Numbered from the stretch's first letter, positions 19,010 to 29,979 are shown. The stretch: 64,000 bases of DNA from CAWAQA01 sp963784065 (GCA_963784065.1 CAWAQA010000003.1:1-64000), one strand, 5' to 3'. A program made the numbers and translations. Notes: generated by a model not told the origin, from the letters alone.

Positions 19010-21877
19010 GGGGCTGTCTCGGCCCAGAGCCGAATCACCGGCGTTGTCACGGACTCCAGCGGGGCGGTGCTGCCCGGGGTCACGGTGGAGGCGTCGAGCC
19101 CGGCGCTCATCGAGAAGATGCGCACCGCGGCCACGGACGACGCGGGACGATATGTGATCGTGGACCTTCGTCCTGGTACCTACAACGTGACGTTCAAGTT
19201 GACGGGGTTTTCTTCCTTCGTTCGTGACGGCATGGCCTTGCTGTCCGATTTCACGGCCACCGTCAATGCGGAACTGAGGGTCGGAAGCCTCGAGGAGACC
19301 GTGACCGTTTCCGGTGAGTCGCCGACCGTTGATGTGCAGAGTACGCAGCGGACCACGGTGATGGATCGAGAACTGCTCGATGCGGTGCCGACGGGCCGAA
19401 CGTTCTTCGCCGCGGTCGCTCTCGTCCCGGGCGTCACGGTCAGCGAACCGAACGTCGGAGGCGCAAAAACCTCGATCAACCAACGGTTGTACACACACGG
19501 GGGCCAGCCAAAGGACACGACCACCGACCTCGACGGGATGAGGGTCATTACGATGTCAGATGGCGGAGGCGACCAGGCGGATCACAACGAGGCGATGACC
19601 GCGGAAATGACGGTGCAGACCAGCGGCCTGAGCGCCGAGGTCGCGCGTGGCGGTGCGCACATCAATTTCATCCCCAAGGAAGGGGGCAACACCTTCAGGA
19701 GCACGAACTACTTCGGGTACTCAACGGGCGGGTGGCAGAGCGACAACCTGGGGGACCTGCTCAGCCGTGGCCTGAGTCAGCCGGACGCGACCGACTACGT
19801 CTACTTTGCGAACGTCGCGGGAGGGGGGCCGATCAAACGCGACGCGCTCTGGTTCTACGCATCGTATCAAGACAACGCCAACCAGAATATCGTCGCCAAT
19901 TCCTTTTATCGGGACGGGACGCCCGGCACGTTCGACCAGAGACTCACGAATCGCTCGGTCCGGCTCACGTGGCAGGCCAGCCCGAAGAACAAGATTAGCG
20001 GCCTGGTGGACGATAACGACAAAATGATCGACCACGAAGGAATCTCCGGCTACACAGCCGGTGAAGCCGAGAATGGCCGCGTGCCGAGGCGGAAGCGCAT
20101 CCTCTCCGTCAAGTGGACCTCGACGGTGAGCAACAAGCTCCTGTTCGAGGCCGGAGCCCTCGAGCACGCGTACGATGCGGAGCGAAAATACCAGCCGGGA
20201 ATCCTGAAGGATCGCGGCACGCCCGAGCGGTACGCCAGCGCAGCGCGGAACGACATCACCCTTGGCACGTGGACCACGTCGCACCGCAGACCAATGCTCA
20301 ATACGTACAACCATCATCGTTATGTCACCTCGTCGGTGACGTACGTCTCGGGCCCGCACACGTTCAAAGCGGGCGGGCAATGGGGGTTCGGGGAACTCGG
20401 TCAGGACTATCCCACCATCAACGCCGATCTCAACCAACGCTATCGAAACGGTGTCCCGGACTCGGTGCAGGTCTTCAACACGCCGACGTTCAACGCCAAC
20501 CGGCTGAATGCCGACCTCGGGTTCTACGTGCAGGACGCGTGGCATGTCACCGATCGTCTGACGGTGAGCCCGGGTCTGCGGTTCGAGTATCTCAACGCCA
20601 AGATGGTGGCAGCGTCCGCGCCAGCGGGCCGCTTTGTGCCGGCCCGGGATTTCCCGGCCATGTCCAACCTGCCCAACTGGTTCAACCTGGCGCCGAGATT
20701 CGGCGTGGCCTACGACCTGACCGGCGACGCAAAAACCGCGCTGAAAGGGACGGTGAACAAATACAACAGGAGTTTCCTGGTGGACCTGGCGGGTCAATAT
20801 AATCCACTGAACCAAGTCACTGACACCCGCAACTGGCGCGACTGTGATTACGTCCCGGGCACGTCCACCTGCTCGGGCCTGGCGTTGCCGACCAACGGCG
20901 ACGATATCGCCCAGGACAACGAGATCGGGCCGAGCAACAACAAACTCTTCGGCGCGGCGCCCAACCGGCATTTCGACCCGGACAGCAAGCGACCGTACCG
21001 ACATCGAGTACACCATCGGCATCGAGCGCGAGGTGGCGCGTGGCCTGTCGGTAGGCGTCACGTGGATTCGGAAGGACTCGTACAACCTCCAGCAGACGAT
21101 CAACCGGGCGGTCAACGAGTCCGACTACACCTCGTTTCAAGTGCCCAATCCGCTGCTGAACGGCGAGATCCTCACCATCTACAACCTCAACCCGAACAAG
21201 CAGGGGCAGGTCGATTTACTCGACACCACGGCCGATGGTTCGAAAGCGGGCCTCCACTTCAACGGCTTCGACGTGAACGTCAGCGCCCGACTGCCCGGGG
21301 GTGGCAATTTGTTCGGAGGGTGGACCGCCTCGAAATTGGTCCATGTCAACTGTCAATACGTGCTTTTTCACCGACATCGACCTGTATTACCCGCATCTGA
21401 GTATCGCGTCCGATCCGAACGCACAACGTAACTGCGACCAGACTCAGCTCGACATTCCCTACCGGCACGGTTTCAAGCTCGCCGGCAACTACCCGCTCCC
21501 GCTGGGCCTGATGGTCGGGATGTCGGCGGTCAGCCTCCCCGGTTCACTGATAGGCTCCGCCATAGCGGATCAATCGCTGTCGACGAACTGGAACGTTCCG
21601 GCTAGCCTGTTTCCGGGCGGCCGGACTCAAACGGTCAACGTGCGACTGGACAAACCGGGGAGCCAATGGTTGGAGCGCTGGTATCAGTTGGACCTCAATC
21701 TTCGAAGGAGTGTTCAGAGTGGGAAGGGCCGAGTTTGAGCCGGGCGTGGACGTGTACAACGTCTTCAACACCAACCCCGTACTCACGGAGAATCAGCAAT
21801 TCGGGTCATCGCTGGGAACGCCGATGAGGATCCTCCAGGGACGTCTGATGCGGCTCACGACCCAAATCAACTTCTAG
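18947..21877 (+). pseudogene. TonB-dependent receptor with N-terminal carboxypeptidase-regulatory-like domain, frameshifted
   Basis: Outer-membrane receptor of the Oar/carboxypeptidase-regulatory-like class abundant in Acidobacteria. Signal peptide with cleavage at GAVSAQ; a Cna_B-like domain follows (ITGVVTDSSGAVLPGVTVEA, GRYVIVDLRPGTYNVTF). Then a plug domain (ELLDAVPTGRTFFAAVALVPG) and a long beta-barrel (YVQDAWHVTDRLTVSPGLRFEY, FNLAPRFGVAYDLTGD). Homology shifts frame near nt 20990, 21345 and 21715. The C-terminus continues as EPGVDVYNVFNTNPVLTENQQFG and ends LMRLTTQINF, the usual terminal beta-strand. The substrate is unknown. The ATG at 18947 was chosen for its GGAGGGAAAG ribosome site and signal peptide. 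Confidence 0.87.
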
Positions 21878-22063
21878 ACGGAGTCATCCGATCGGTTTGT
21901 GACCTGAGGATGTCCGTCAGTGGGTCTCTCTCTTGGCAAGCCGTCACGTTTCCAGGCGGCGGAACACTCACTCGTCCAACGGTCGTCGCATCACGCTGCG
22001 GGACGCCACAGCTGCAGATAATGTTGGCTACGGGTCCCGTGCGATCAGCGGGAGGCTGGTCGG

Positions 22064-22504
22064 CTAGCCGATTTCCTCGGCCAGCGCGACGATGATGCCC
22101 GCAGGGCCTCGCATGTAGCAGAGTCTGTATTTGTCCTCGTACTGGGCTATCTCGCCGACGAGTTCAGCGCCCTTGGCGCGCAGGCGCGCGACAGTGTCGT
22201 CAACGCTTTCGACTGTAAACATGACGCTCCGGAGGCCCAGCGTGTTCGGCGGCGCGATCGCCGGTTCGATCTCGACCAGCTGTGGGTTGCGAAACTTCGT
22301 CAGCTCGAGCCGCCCGTGCCCATCTGGGGTCCGCATCATCACGATGTCGACTTGGACATTTTCGAGCCCGTTGACGCGGTCCACCCACGGGCCCTCGACC
22401 GCCGCCTCGCCTTCGAGCGTCATGCCGAGCGCGGCAAAAACAGCGACAGCGGCTCCAAGGTCGTCGACGACGACGCTGACGTGGTCCAGTCTCTTGATCG
22501 TCAT
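22064..22504 (-). CDS. VOC-family (glyoxalase/bleomycin-resistance-like) protein
   Basis: A 146-residue vicinal-oxygen-chelate protein. It starts MTIKRLDHVSVVVDDLGAAV with the first metal-ligand His, and has a second beta-alpha-beta module with VMFTVESVDDTVARLRAKG and GPAGIIVALAEEIG with a Glu near the end. These match the usual H...E metal-site layout. The MTIKR start is preferred over an upstream ATG because it begins the fold exactly. No neighbours hint at a substrate. Confidence 0.85.
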   Translation of the reverse strand: MTIKRLDHVSVVVDDLGAAVAVFAALGMTLEGEAAVEGPWVDRVNGLENVQVDIVMMRTPDGHGRLELTKFRNPQLVEIEPAIAPPNTLGLRSVMFTVESVDDTVARLRAKGAELVGEIAQYEDKYRLCYMRGPAGIIVALAEEIG

Positions 22505-22740
22505 CTCCGACCTCCGCTCACGACCCATCGACCGCCGGCGCCGACCACGTCAGCCCCGCCGCGGCTCCTCCTGCACTCCTGGTGGGTTTCATCGCTTGCG
22601 TTCTCCCGAGACATCGCCGCTGCTCGCGGCTGGCACACTCCGTTAGTTTAGATCTCGCAACTATCTCTACCGTTCTGCGGGCCAGGCGCAACCAGCGATG
22701 GTGCGATGCCGAACGCCGCTCCAAACCGCCCCTCAGCACC

Positions 22741-23199
22741 CTAACGGTGACGTGATGCGACGGCCGACGTCGGCGCGGCCGTCAATCTGGTCACGATGCG
22801 CTCGAGCGCTTCGAGATCCGTCCGGTCGAGCCCGTCGAATTCCGCTGGCGGCTGGTGAAACTCGCGCAGCAAGTCGGTGCGCGTCTTCTCGCCTTTCCGC
22901 GTCAGCACGACCAGCTTCACGCGCTTGTCGTGCAGCAGCGGCTGCCTGGACGCGAGGCCCAGTTCTTCGAGGCGATCGACGATGAATGTCGCGTTCGAGG
23001 GGTCGCACTGCCACTCGTCGGCCAGAAATCGCATCGACCGTCCGGTTCGCGGGTCGAGGCTGAACAGGGCGCGCGAGTCATTGGGCGTCAGCCCGCGCCG
23101 CGCCAGGCTTGCGGTTCTGGCCGGGGCCGATCGGATCAACAGATCGAACAGCGCCTGCCACACACGTCGCGCCAATGCATCAGTGGGTGACTTGCCCAT
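22741..23199 (-). CDS. MarR-family transcriptional regulator
   Basis: A 152-residue winged-helix regulator. The DNA-binding part reads LTPNDSRALFSLDPRTG, then MRFLADEWQCDPSNATFIVDRLEELGLASRQP and the wing HDKRVKLVVLTRKG. The N- and C-terminal helices form the dimerisation region. It is divergent from a small ORF and a DUF1772 gene with about 95 bp between, the usual arrangement for a local repressor of those genes. A short dyad (CTTGATAAG, 23259-23267) lies in the gap and is a possible half of an operator. The ligand is unknown. Confidence 0.88.
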   Translation of the reverse strand: MGKSPTDALARRVWQALFDLLIRSAPARTASLARRGLTPNDSRALFSLDPRTGRSMRFLADEWQCDPSNATFIVDRLEELGLASRQPLLHDKRVKLVVLTRKGEKTRTDLLREFHQPPAEFDGLDRTDLEALERIVTRLTAAPTSAVASRHR

Positions 23200-23293
23200 G
23201 TTCACCTTCTAGCCCTTGCGGTGCCGCGAACCAATGAGTTTGACCGCTCGTCCTGATACTTGATAAGACTAAACCAATATGGAGGATCGTAAC

Positions 23294-23521
23294 ATGGAGG
23301 CCAGCACGTCCGTTCTCATTGCCGGCGGCAGCCTGCCAGAGATTGACGACCCACCTGCCAAGGCGCTGGACCAGGCGCTCCCGGCGATTGGCGGGCGCGA
23401 CGGCGCACACACCACCGTTTTCGTCGCGATGCAGCTCGAGTATCCGACGGAATCGCATCGGGCAGTTCGCGAACGTGCGATCGCGTTCAGTCAGACTGCC
23501 ATGACGAGGTCACTGCCATGA
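23294..23521 (+). pseudogene. Small ORF with a flavoprotein-like start, possibly a deleted oxidoreductase
   Basis: From ATG 23294 (GGAGG 11 bp upstream) a 75-residue frame opens with STSVLIAGGS, like the FAD-binding start of aromatic-ring monooxygenases (VLIVGGGPxG). It continues without flavoprotein features (AKALDQALPAIGGRDGAHTT) and overlaps the next gene by ATGA. I suspect an internal deletion has fused the N-terminus of a monooxygenase to unrelated sequence. Alternatively it is an unrelated short gene. Position suggests MarR control. Confidence 0.35.
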
Positions 23522-24015
23522 CCGACCGATCACTGCGCCTGATGCTCTTCGTCCACGTCCTTCTTTTCGCACTCGTGGTCGGTGTGTTCTGGGGAACCTG
23601 GCTCAGCTTGAGCCGTTCAATGAGCACAATCACTGCCTCCACTTTCCTCGAAGTCGGCCACACGATGATCGGCAATCTCGGCGGTCCCATGGCCGTGCTC
23701 ATGCCCGCGACCCTGGTGTCGGCGCTGCCCGTTCTCGTCGCGCTTTATCGCCGGCGCCGTCGCGCGAGCGTTTCACTGACCCTGGTTGGCGTGGGATCGC
23801 TGGCCGTCGCGTTAGTCATCACACTGGGCGTCAACGTGCCGATCGACGATGCCATCGCCCGATGGACGGTCGACACGCTGCCGTCCGACTGGTCGAGCAT
23901 TCGCAATCGATGGGAAGCCTTCCACGCCGCTCGCACGTTCATCAGCCTGGCGGGATTCGGATCCGCATTGGCGGCGGCCCTATGGTCACGCGAGGATGCC
24001 GCACCACCGGTGTGA
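23518..24015 (+). CDS. DUF1772 membrane protein
   Basis: A 165-residue integral membrane protein with four hydrophobic segments: LMLFVHVLLFALVVGVFWGTW, LMPATLVSALPVLVALY, VGVGSLAVALVITLGVNVPI and a last one near ISLAGFGSALAAALW. The VNVPIDDAI and WEAFHAARTF motifs match DUF1772/anthrone-oxygenase-like proteins. Its ATG overlaps the preceding stop. These proteins often accompany MarR regulators and short-chain or monooxygenase enzymes; the exact reaction here cannot be stated. Confidence 0.8.
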   Translation: MTDRSLRLMLFVHVLLFALVVGVFWGTWLSLSRSMSTITASTFLEVGHTMIGNLGGPMAVLMPATLVSALPVLVALYRRRRRASVSLTLVGVGSLAVALVITLGVNVPIDDAIARWTVDTLPSDWSSIRNRWEAFHAARTFISLAGFGSALAAALWSREDAAPPV

Positions 24016-24060
24016 CATCACGATCAAGAATTCCATGCACCGACAGTCAAGGAGACGCCC

Positions 24061-24705
24061 GTGTCCAAGCTTCGCGTGAACGCCTTTACCGTCTCGGCCG
24101 ACGGCTTCGGCGCCGGTCCCGACCAGGGTCGTGACCAACCGCTGGGCCGCGGCGGCGAACAGCTGCACCAGTGGTTCCTGCCAACCCGCACCTTCCAGCG
24201 GGACGTGCAAAGGCGGGATGGCGGGACGACCGGCATCGACAACGATTTCGCGGCACGCTCGTTCGAGAATCTCGGCGCCTGGATCATGGGACGCAATATG
24301 TTCGGGCCGGTGCGCGGGCCCTGGCCGGACCATGAGTGGAAGGGCTGGTGGGGCGCCAATCCGCCGTACCATGTGCCGGTCTTCGTCCTGACGCACCATC
24401 CGCGCCCGCCGCTGGAGATGGAAGGCGGCACCGTCTTTCATTTCGTCACCGCGGGGATCGAGGCGGCGCTTGACCAGGCGCGGGCGGCCGCCCAGGGGAA
24501 GGACGTGCGAATCGGCGGCGGGGCGGCCACCATCCGCCAGTATCTGCAGGCCGGGCTACTCGACGAGATACACCTCGCCATCTCGCCGATCCTGCTCGGC
24601 CAGGGCGAGTCCCTGTTCGAAGGCATCGACCTTCCAGCGCTCGGCTACAGGGTGAAGGAGCACGTCTCGAGCGAGGCGGCGATGCACCTGGTGGTCGGGC
24701 GGTAG
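24061..24705 (+). CDS. Dihydrofolate-reductase-like (RibD C-terminal) protein
   Basis: A 214-residue protein from GTG 24061 (SKLRVNAFTVSADGFGAGP). The RibD_C/DHFR-like fold is shown by ENLGAWIMGRNMFGPVRGPW, VFVLTHHPRPPLEMEGGTVF, KDVRIGGGAATIRQYLQAGLLDEI and LAISPILLGQGESLFEG. The VxxGGG nucleotide-contact motif and the family ending VKEHVSSEAAMHLVVGR are intact. Such proteins are NAD(P)H-linked reductases of unknown substrate. The gene lies 45 bp after the DUF1772 gene and may share its transcript. Confidence 0.85.
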   Translation: MSKLRVNAFTVSADGFGAGPDQGRDQPLGRGGEQLHQWFLPTRTFQRDVQRRDGGTTGIDNDFAARSFENLGAWIMGRNMFGPVRGPWPDHEWKGWWGANPPYHVPVFVLTHHPRPPLEMEGGTVFHFVTAGIEAALDQARAAAQGKDVRIGGGAATIRQYLQAGLLDEIHLAISPILLGQGESLFEGIDLPALGYRVKEHVSSEAAMHLVVGR

Positions 24706-25148
24706 TTCGGGCTTGTCTCGGCGTGCGGCGCACGCACAAGAGAGAGTCAAACCAGTGGATCACGCGCACGAGATCCACGTCGAGCGCCTGGTGCCGCGCG
24801 CCCAACGGGCGGACCGGCCCGAGATCAATCAGCGTGAAACCGAGTCGCGGGGGGCGGTCGGTGCGGCTCGACGAGTTGGCGATGCCCGATGGCTAGGAGT
24901 GCGCCTTCACCGCCGACGCGAGCGCTGCGGGATACTTGACGTCAAGCGCAATAACGGCGAGCGTTTAAATCGTGTCGGCCGCCGCAGAGCTCGAGGAGGA
25001 CATGTCGTGGTGACCGTGCTCGCTCGTGGCCGCGCTCGTGTGTTCGAGCGGGGTGCCCGAACCCGGCGCCACTCTCGGCTCGAACCCTGCATGCTGGGCG
25101 CCGCAGCTCGGCGCGCAGCATGCATTGGTGGCAGGAGGAGAAGACCTC
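24706..25148. other. Intergenic, nothing recognised
   Basis: About 440 bp. One plus-strand frame stays open but has an Arg-rich composition typical of an out-of-frame reading of GC-rich DNA. A GGAGGAGAAG ribosome site for the next gene is at its end. No repeat or RNA gene was recognised. Confidence 0.4.
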
Positions 25149-26032
25149 ATGAGGACTACGTACGTGACTGCGCTGTTGCTATTGCTCTCACTCTCGAGCA
25201 GTCGGCTGCTCGCCGACAAGGAGACGGATGAAAGGCTGGCGAACGCGGCCAGGGCGTTCAGCGAAATCATGTCTGCGCCGGACAAGGGCATTCCCGGAGG
25301 CGTACTCGACAAGGCCGCATGTGTGGTGATTGTACCGGGCATGAAAAGGGGTGGGTTCATCGTCGGCGGCTCGTTCGGGCGAGGCGCCGTCACCTGCCGC
25401 GGCACGGACAAGGCCGGATGGGGTGCCCCGGCGATGGTCGAGCTCGGCGGCGGCAGCGTCGGGCTTTCAGAATCGGGGCCTCGGAGACGGATGTCGTCAT
25501 GCTGATCATGGAGCGCTCCGGTTTGGACAGTCTGCTGAAGAGCAAGTTCACGCTGGGTGGCGATGCCTCGGTGGCTGCTGGACCCGTCGGTCGAGAGAGC
25601 GCTGCGGAAACCGACGCGGCCATGAAAGCCAAGATCCTGAGCTACTCGCGCAGCCGTGGCGTCTTCGCCGGAGTCTCACTGAAGGGAACGACGATGAACC
25701 AGGACGAAGACGCCAACAGCGCGGTCTACGGGAAGCCGCTCAACTCGGACGAGATTCTTGCCGGAGGGGTGGCAATGCCGGCCGGCGCGAAGCCCCTGAC
25801 TGACGTGCTCACCAAGTACTCACCGAAGGGGATCTCAGGCACTCGGCCCTCAAAGATCGCGCATCTCGTGCCGGGACTGTGGCTTGGCTCACAGTCCTGG
25901 CCGGAGGAGCTCGTACGCCGGCCTCAGAACAGCCAGTTGCAGCCCCTGCCCAGATCCTCGCCCGAGAGCACGAGAGCACGGCGCTCAGTCAGCCGTTCAG
26001 TGGCCGTGGCCGGTCACCGGGAACCCGAATGA
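25149..26032 (+). pseudogene. SYLF-domain (YSC84-like) lipid-binding protein, frameshifted
   Basis: An exported protein: a hydrophobic signal (TALLLLLSLSSSRLLA), then the SYLF domain. Visible motifs are SEIMSAPDKGIPGGVLDKAACVVIVPGMKRGGFIVGG with GWGAPAMVELGGGS in frame 3. After nt ~25470 the reading moves to frame 2: TDVVMLIMERSGLDSLLKSK, TLGGDASVAAGPVGR, RSRGVFAGVSLKGTTMNQD and NSDEILAGG. The YGKPL and YSPKGISG ends are family-typical near nt 25840; the residues after that look like read-through. SYLF proteins bind phosphoinositides or lipids; the bacterial role is unclear. Confidence 0.82.
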
Positions 26033-26261
26033 GCACAGGCGCAGACGGGTCCGCGTGAGGGGCTCTCCGCCAAATTGCGTGCGCGCGACGAGAACAACGC
26101 CGCCTGCGCAGCGACGTCCTCGGCGAGGGCTCAATGATGACCTCCGCCGAGCGATCCAGTGCCGTGACGAACACGCGGACGTGCCGGAACGCGGCGCCGT
26201 CAATGGTCAAACGACCGGCCTGCTGCCAAAGAAGACGGATTAGCGCTGCGTTGCACGCCGT

Positions 26262-26565
26262 CAGAGGACTGCGCCTTCGGCGAGGAGCCGCGCGTCATCA
26301 CGCGAGGCACCGTGGGGGGCCACGCTGCCGTGCCGAACACATACACCTCTGGCCCCAGGAAGCGCCATCGCGCCAGCAGGTCCGCCAGTCTTCCCTGCGG
26401 CGGAAGGAGATCCGCCCTGAACTCCGCATCCTTCGTACTCAGCCGGGATGAGGATCTGCGAGGTGTCCCAGTGAACGTGTCGATTACAAATGAGGAGCAT
26501 CTCGCCCCACCGACACCCCGTCTCCAACGCGCCGACAATGCGTTCGCGCATCGCTCGTTAGTCGC
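26262..26565 (-). pseudogene. Tyrosine recombinase (phage-type integrase) fragment
   Basis: About 95 codons over two minus-strand frames. One reads MRERIVGALETGCRWGEM with the catalytic Arg of the RG(E/D) helix, then LICNRHVHWDTSQILIPAEY. The next reads KDAEFRADLLPPQGRLADLLARW and FLGPEVYVFGTA. These are box I and the beta-sheet of the integrase catalytic domain. The C-terminal HxxR and Tyr region is not found. It is a remnant, 90 bp from the M20 gene. Confidence 0.72.
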
Positions 26566-26658
26566 GACTGTGCCACGTGCGGCGGTCTCCTGAACCGTTG
26601 CGCTCCGTGCCGAGTGCACCCACTATCGCAAGATCCACAGTTCGGCGGAGCCAACCGT

Positions 26659-27820
26659 TCACTCGCGAAGATACTGTTCGGTCAGCGCGACCCAATACGC
26701 GGCTCCTACCGGCAGAATGTCATCATTGAAGACGTATTGCGGATGGTGAACCATCGGCGTGTCGCCATTCCCGAGCAGGCAGTAGGTTCCCTGCTTCTTC
26801 TGCAGCATGAAGGCGAAGTCTTCACTGCCCAGATAGCTCGGTCCTGGATACATTACCGCCTCGGTCGCCGAACGCCTCGCGCGCGATCGCTGCTGCTTTC
26901 GCGGTTTCGGCCGGGTCGTTCACAAGCACCGCCCCGGGAACGCCTTCCCGAATCTCGTGGGTGCAGCCGAAACTCTCCGCTTGCGTCTTCGTGATCGACC
27001 GCACCTTGCCGAGCACCAGCGTGCGATCCTCTGGCGTGGTCGTGCGAATCGACAGACGCAGGATCGCCGACTGCGCGATGACATTGCCGGCATTGCCGGA
27101 GAGGAACGCGCCGACGGTGACGACGGCACTGTTGTGCGGCGACACGTTGCGCGACACGATCGTCTGCAACGCCATCACGAGCGACGAGCCGGCCACCACC
27201 GGGTCGATGCTGAGCTCCGGCATCGATCCGTGGCTGCCTTTGCCGGTCAGCTCAATCTCCCAGTTGTCAACGGCGGCCATCATCGCGCCGTCACGAAAGT
27301 GCAGCTTTCCCAGCTCGAGCCCGGGCATGTTGTGCATGCCGAACACGGCGTCGACAGGCCAGCGCTCGAAGAGGCCATCCTCGATCATCGCAGGGCCCCC
27401 GGCCATGATCTCTTCGGCGGGCTGAAAGATCAGCCGGACGGTACCGTTGAAGTTGCGGGACTGCGCCAGGTATTCGCCAGCGGCCAGCAGCATCGCCGTA
27501 TGCCCATCGTGGCCGCACAGATGCGCCACGCCAGCGACCTCACTCTTGTAGGGAAGGTTGTTGTCCTCCTGGATCGGAAGCGCGTCGGTGTCGGCGCGCA
27601 ATCCGATGGACTTCGTGCCATTGCCTGCGGTCAATGACGCGACGACGCCGTGCTTGCCGACGCCCTCCACGACGTCGTAGCCCCACGATCTCACCAGATC
27701 GGCGATGTACTTCGCCGTCTTGCTTTCCTCGAGTGAGAGTTCTGGATGCTTGTGGAGGTGATGACGCCAGGCTTTATCGTCTCGAGCTTGGCTTCTGAAC
27801 TCATTCACGAGTGCATTCAT
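26659..27820 (-). pseudogene. M20-family amidohydrolase (hippurate/IAA-amide hydrolase type), one frameshift
   Basis: A metal-dependent aminoacylase/amidohydrolase. It starts MNALVNEFRSQARDDKAWRH with a GGAGG ribosome site 6 bp upstream, and contains LHKHPELSLEE and the metal motifs GLRADTDALPIQE, HLCGHDGHTAMLLAAGEYL (His/Cys ligands, HDGH) and FQPAEEIMAGG (Glu pair). It also has the dimerisation domain (GKGSHGSMPELSIDPVVAG). Near nt 26850 the reading moves one frame to YPGPSYLGSEDFAFMLQ and the normal ending VALTEQYLRE. Upstream it is in frame with the MFS gene with no stop between (see that entry). It likely hydrolyses N-acyl amino acids. Confidence 0.87.
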
Positions 27821-29295
27821 CGCATGCCTCCGCGTCTTGCGGCCTTTGGGCACGGTGAGCATGATCGACACGATGGCCGCCACGACCATGAGCAGATTGA
27901 ACGCCAACGCGATCAGCGCGGCCTGGCGGACGGCGACGTTGTCCTGACGACCGGCAAAGGTGATCACGCCCTCCAGCCAATGCGTCGATTCGCTCTCAGC
28001 GCTGAGCGCGGTGAAGATGGCGGCGGAGATCGCGACGCCGAACGAGGCGCCGAGTGACGAGGCCATTTTGTAGATGCCGGAACCGGATCCGGCCTGATCG
28101 TCAGGCAGGTTCGAAAGCGCAGCATCGGTCGAGGGCGTCGCGTAGAAGGCCAGTCCCAGGCCAAAGAGTGTGTAGGCGGCGACGGCGAGCATCTTGTACT
28201 GACCGATCAACACGTTGGTCGGCATCAGCATCGCGATCGACAGCCCGACGATCAGGCTTCCCCAGATCATCGGTTTGCGCGCCCCGAACTTCTGGAGCAG
28301 CTTTTCGCCGACGCGAATGAAGGTGACAATCGCGAATGGCATAGCCGAGTGTCAGCATCCCGGCTTCCTGAGCCGACAGGCCGCCGCCAAGCTGCACGAG
28401 CATCATCGACACCAACAGCATCCCGGCGACACCGTTCAACAGGAAGTTCGAGATCGTCGCCCCCGTGTACGTGGAGTTGCGAAAGAGCGCGAAGTTCACG
28501 AACGGATTGCGAGCCGTGGTCTCGGCCCTGAAGAACATCACGCCAACGATGACGGCGATCGCACCCAGGCCCAATGTGATCGGGTTCGTCCAACCGATTT
28601 CACTTCCCTGAGTGGCCAGCACCTGCAATGCCACCATCGTCACCATGAACGTCAGGACACCCATCGTGTCGAACCGATAGTCGTTCCCGGCGGCAGCCTT
28701 GCTCTCCGGTGTCCCGCGCACCATCAGCATGCCGGCCACCGATACCGCCGCCGACGCGAAGAAGATCCAGCGCCATCCGACGTTCTCTGCCATGAGGCCG
28801 CCGAAGAGCGCCGCGAATCCCGAGCCGCCCCACGAGCCCATGGACCAGAGGCTCACCGCGCGTTGACGGCCGGCGTCGTCCCAGTACGTCTTGATGAGCG
28901 CCAGGCTCGCGGGCATGATGAACGCGCCCGAGAGGCCCTGACAGATGCGGCCCAGCATCAGCAGCGGAACCGCCAACGCGCCTGCCGGCGCGATCCCGAC
29001 CAGCAGCGAGCCGACGATGCTGAGGATGAACCCCCACATCAGGATCTTCACCCGTCCCGACGCGATCCGCGAGCCCGCCAACGACGACGATGAAGATGCC
29101 CGAGAACAACGCCGTGATGGACACCGCGATGTTCATGACGTTGGTCGAAACGTCGAGGTCGGCCGCCATCGCCGGCGCGATGTTGAGGGTGGTCTGGGCA
29201 AACAGCCAGAAGGCCAGCACACCGAGAATGATGCCGAAAAGGAGCTTGTCGTTGCCGCGATACGAGAGCTGGCTCTGTGAGTCATCGTCCCTCAT
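27817..29295 (-). pseudogene. DHA2-type (14-TM) MFS multidrug exporter, frameshifted
   Basis: Drug:H+ antiporter of the EmrB/QacA subfamily. ATG 29295 begins MRDDDSQSQLSYRGND. TM1 reads LFGIILGVLAFWLFAQTTLN, motif A follows (GGLADRVG), the middle part lies in a second frame (MLGRICQGLSGAFIMPASLA, motif C region) and the C-terminal TMs in a third (breaks near nt 29070 and 28340). The C-terminal frame runs without a stop into the M20 gene. A one-base change would instead give a TGA overlapping the M20 ATG (ATGA at 27817-27820), the expected coupled arrangement. Function is inferred as export of a toxic or amidated compound. Confidence 0.85.
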
Positions 29296-29979
29296 CCTCG
29301 CCGCGTCTTTGCGATCGCTCTTCCAACGCTCGCGTCTTCTCGATTCGCGGAAGACCGGCAGCGACCAGCCGAACTTGATCGCCAGACTCCGCACGCCGAA
29401 CGTCACCAGGAACCCCGCGATCATCGCCGGCAGACCGACCGACGCCGAGGCCGTTGAGTCCGACATATGCGCACGCGCCGAGCACCGACGCCGTGACGTA
29501 GATCTCTTGACCGAGGAGGACGGAAGGCACGTGGCCCAGCGTATCGCGAATGATTCCTCCGACGATGCCGGTGACGGCGCCCATCGCGATCGCGACCAGT
29601 GCGGGCGCTCCCACATCCGAGGCCTTGACCGTGCCGGCGACGCGTGACGAGCGCCAGTCCGAAGGCATCGAACCACAGGAGCGCCTTGTAGCGTGATTCG
29701 ACAAGCGGGGCGACGAAGTGCATCACGACGGCGGTCACAAGACAGGCGGAGACGTGAACGGGATTCTGAACCCAGAACACCGGCACGTTCAGGATCAAAT
29801 CCCGCACGGTGCCGCCGCCGACGCCAGTGATCACGGCGAAGCCACATGAACCCCATCACGTCCATGCCCTTGCGCGAGGCGACGAGCGCGCCGGAGACGG
29901 CGAAGACGACGGCCGCAAGGACGTCGAAGAAATGGACGAGGCGGAACAGGTTCGCGGAATCGACCGCTATGGATTGCAT
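29282..29979 (-). pseudogene. Trimeric intracellular cation channel (TRIC/YicG-like) protein, frameshifted
   Basis: A small integral membrane protein of the bacterial TRIC/UPF0126 family with two repeated three-TM units. The pieces, in successive frames, are RLVHFFDVLAAVVFAVSGALVASRKGMDVMGF, then GVGGGTVRDLILNVPVFWVQNP, then VTGIVGGIIRDTLGHVPSVLL and MIAGFLVTFGVRSLAIKFGW. The GGGTxRDL and GGIxRD repeats are the family signature. Frame breaks lie near nt 29835, 29650 and 29445. It directly precedes the exporter gene. The protein conducts K+ in homologues. Confidence 0.83.

Noticed and set aside
19721..21115. 464-codon open frame antisense to the TonB receptor
   Set aside because: No domain character; the plus strand carries clear receptor homology throughout.
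25989..26210. Minus-strand frame beyond the integrase fragment as its C-terminal part
   Set aside because: No HxxR or Tyr motif and no match to the integrase pattern; left unassigned.
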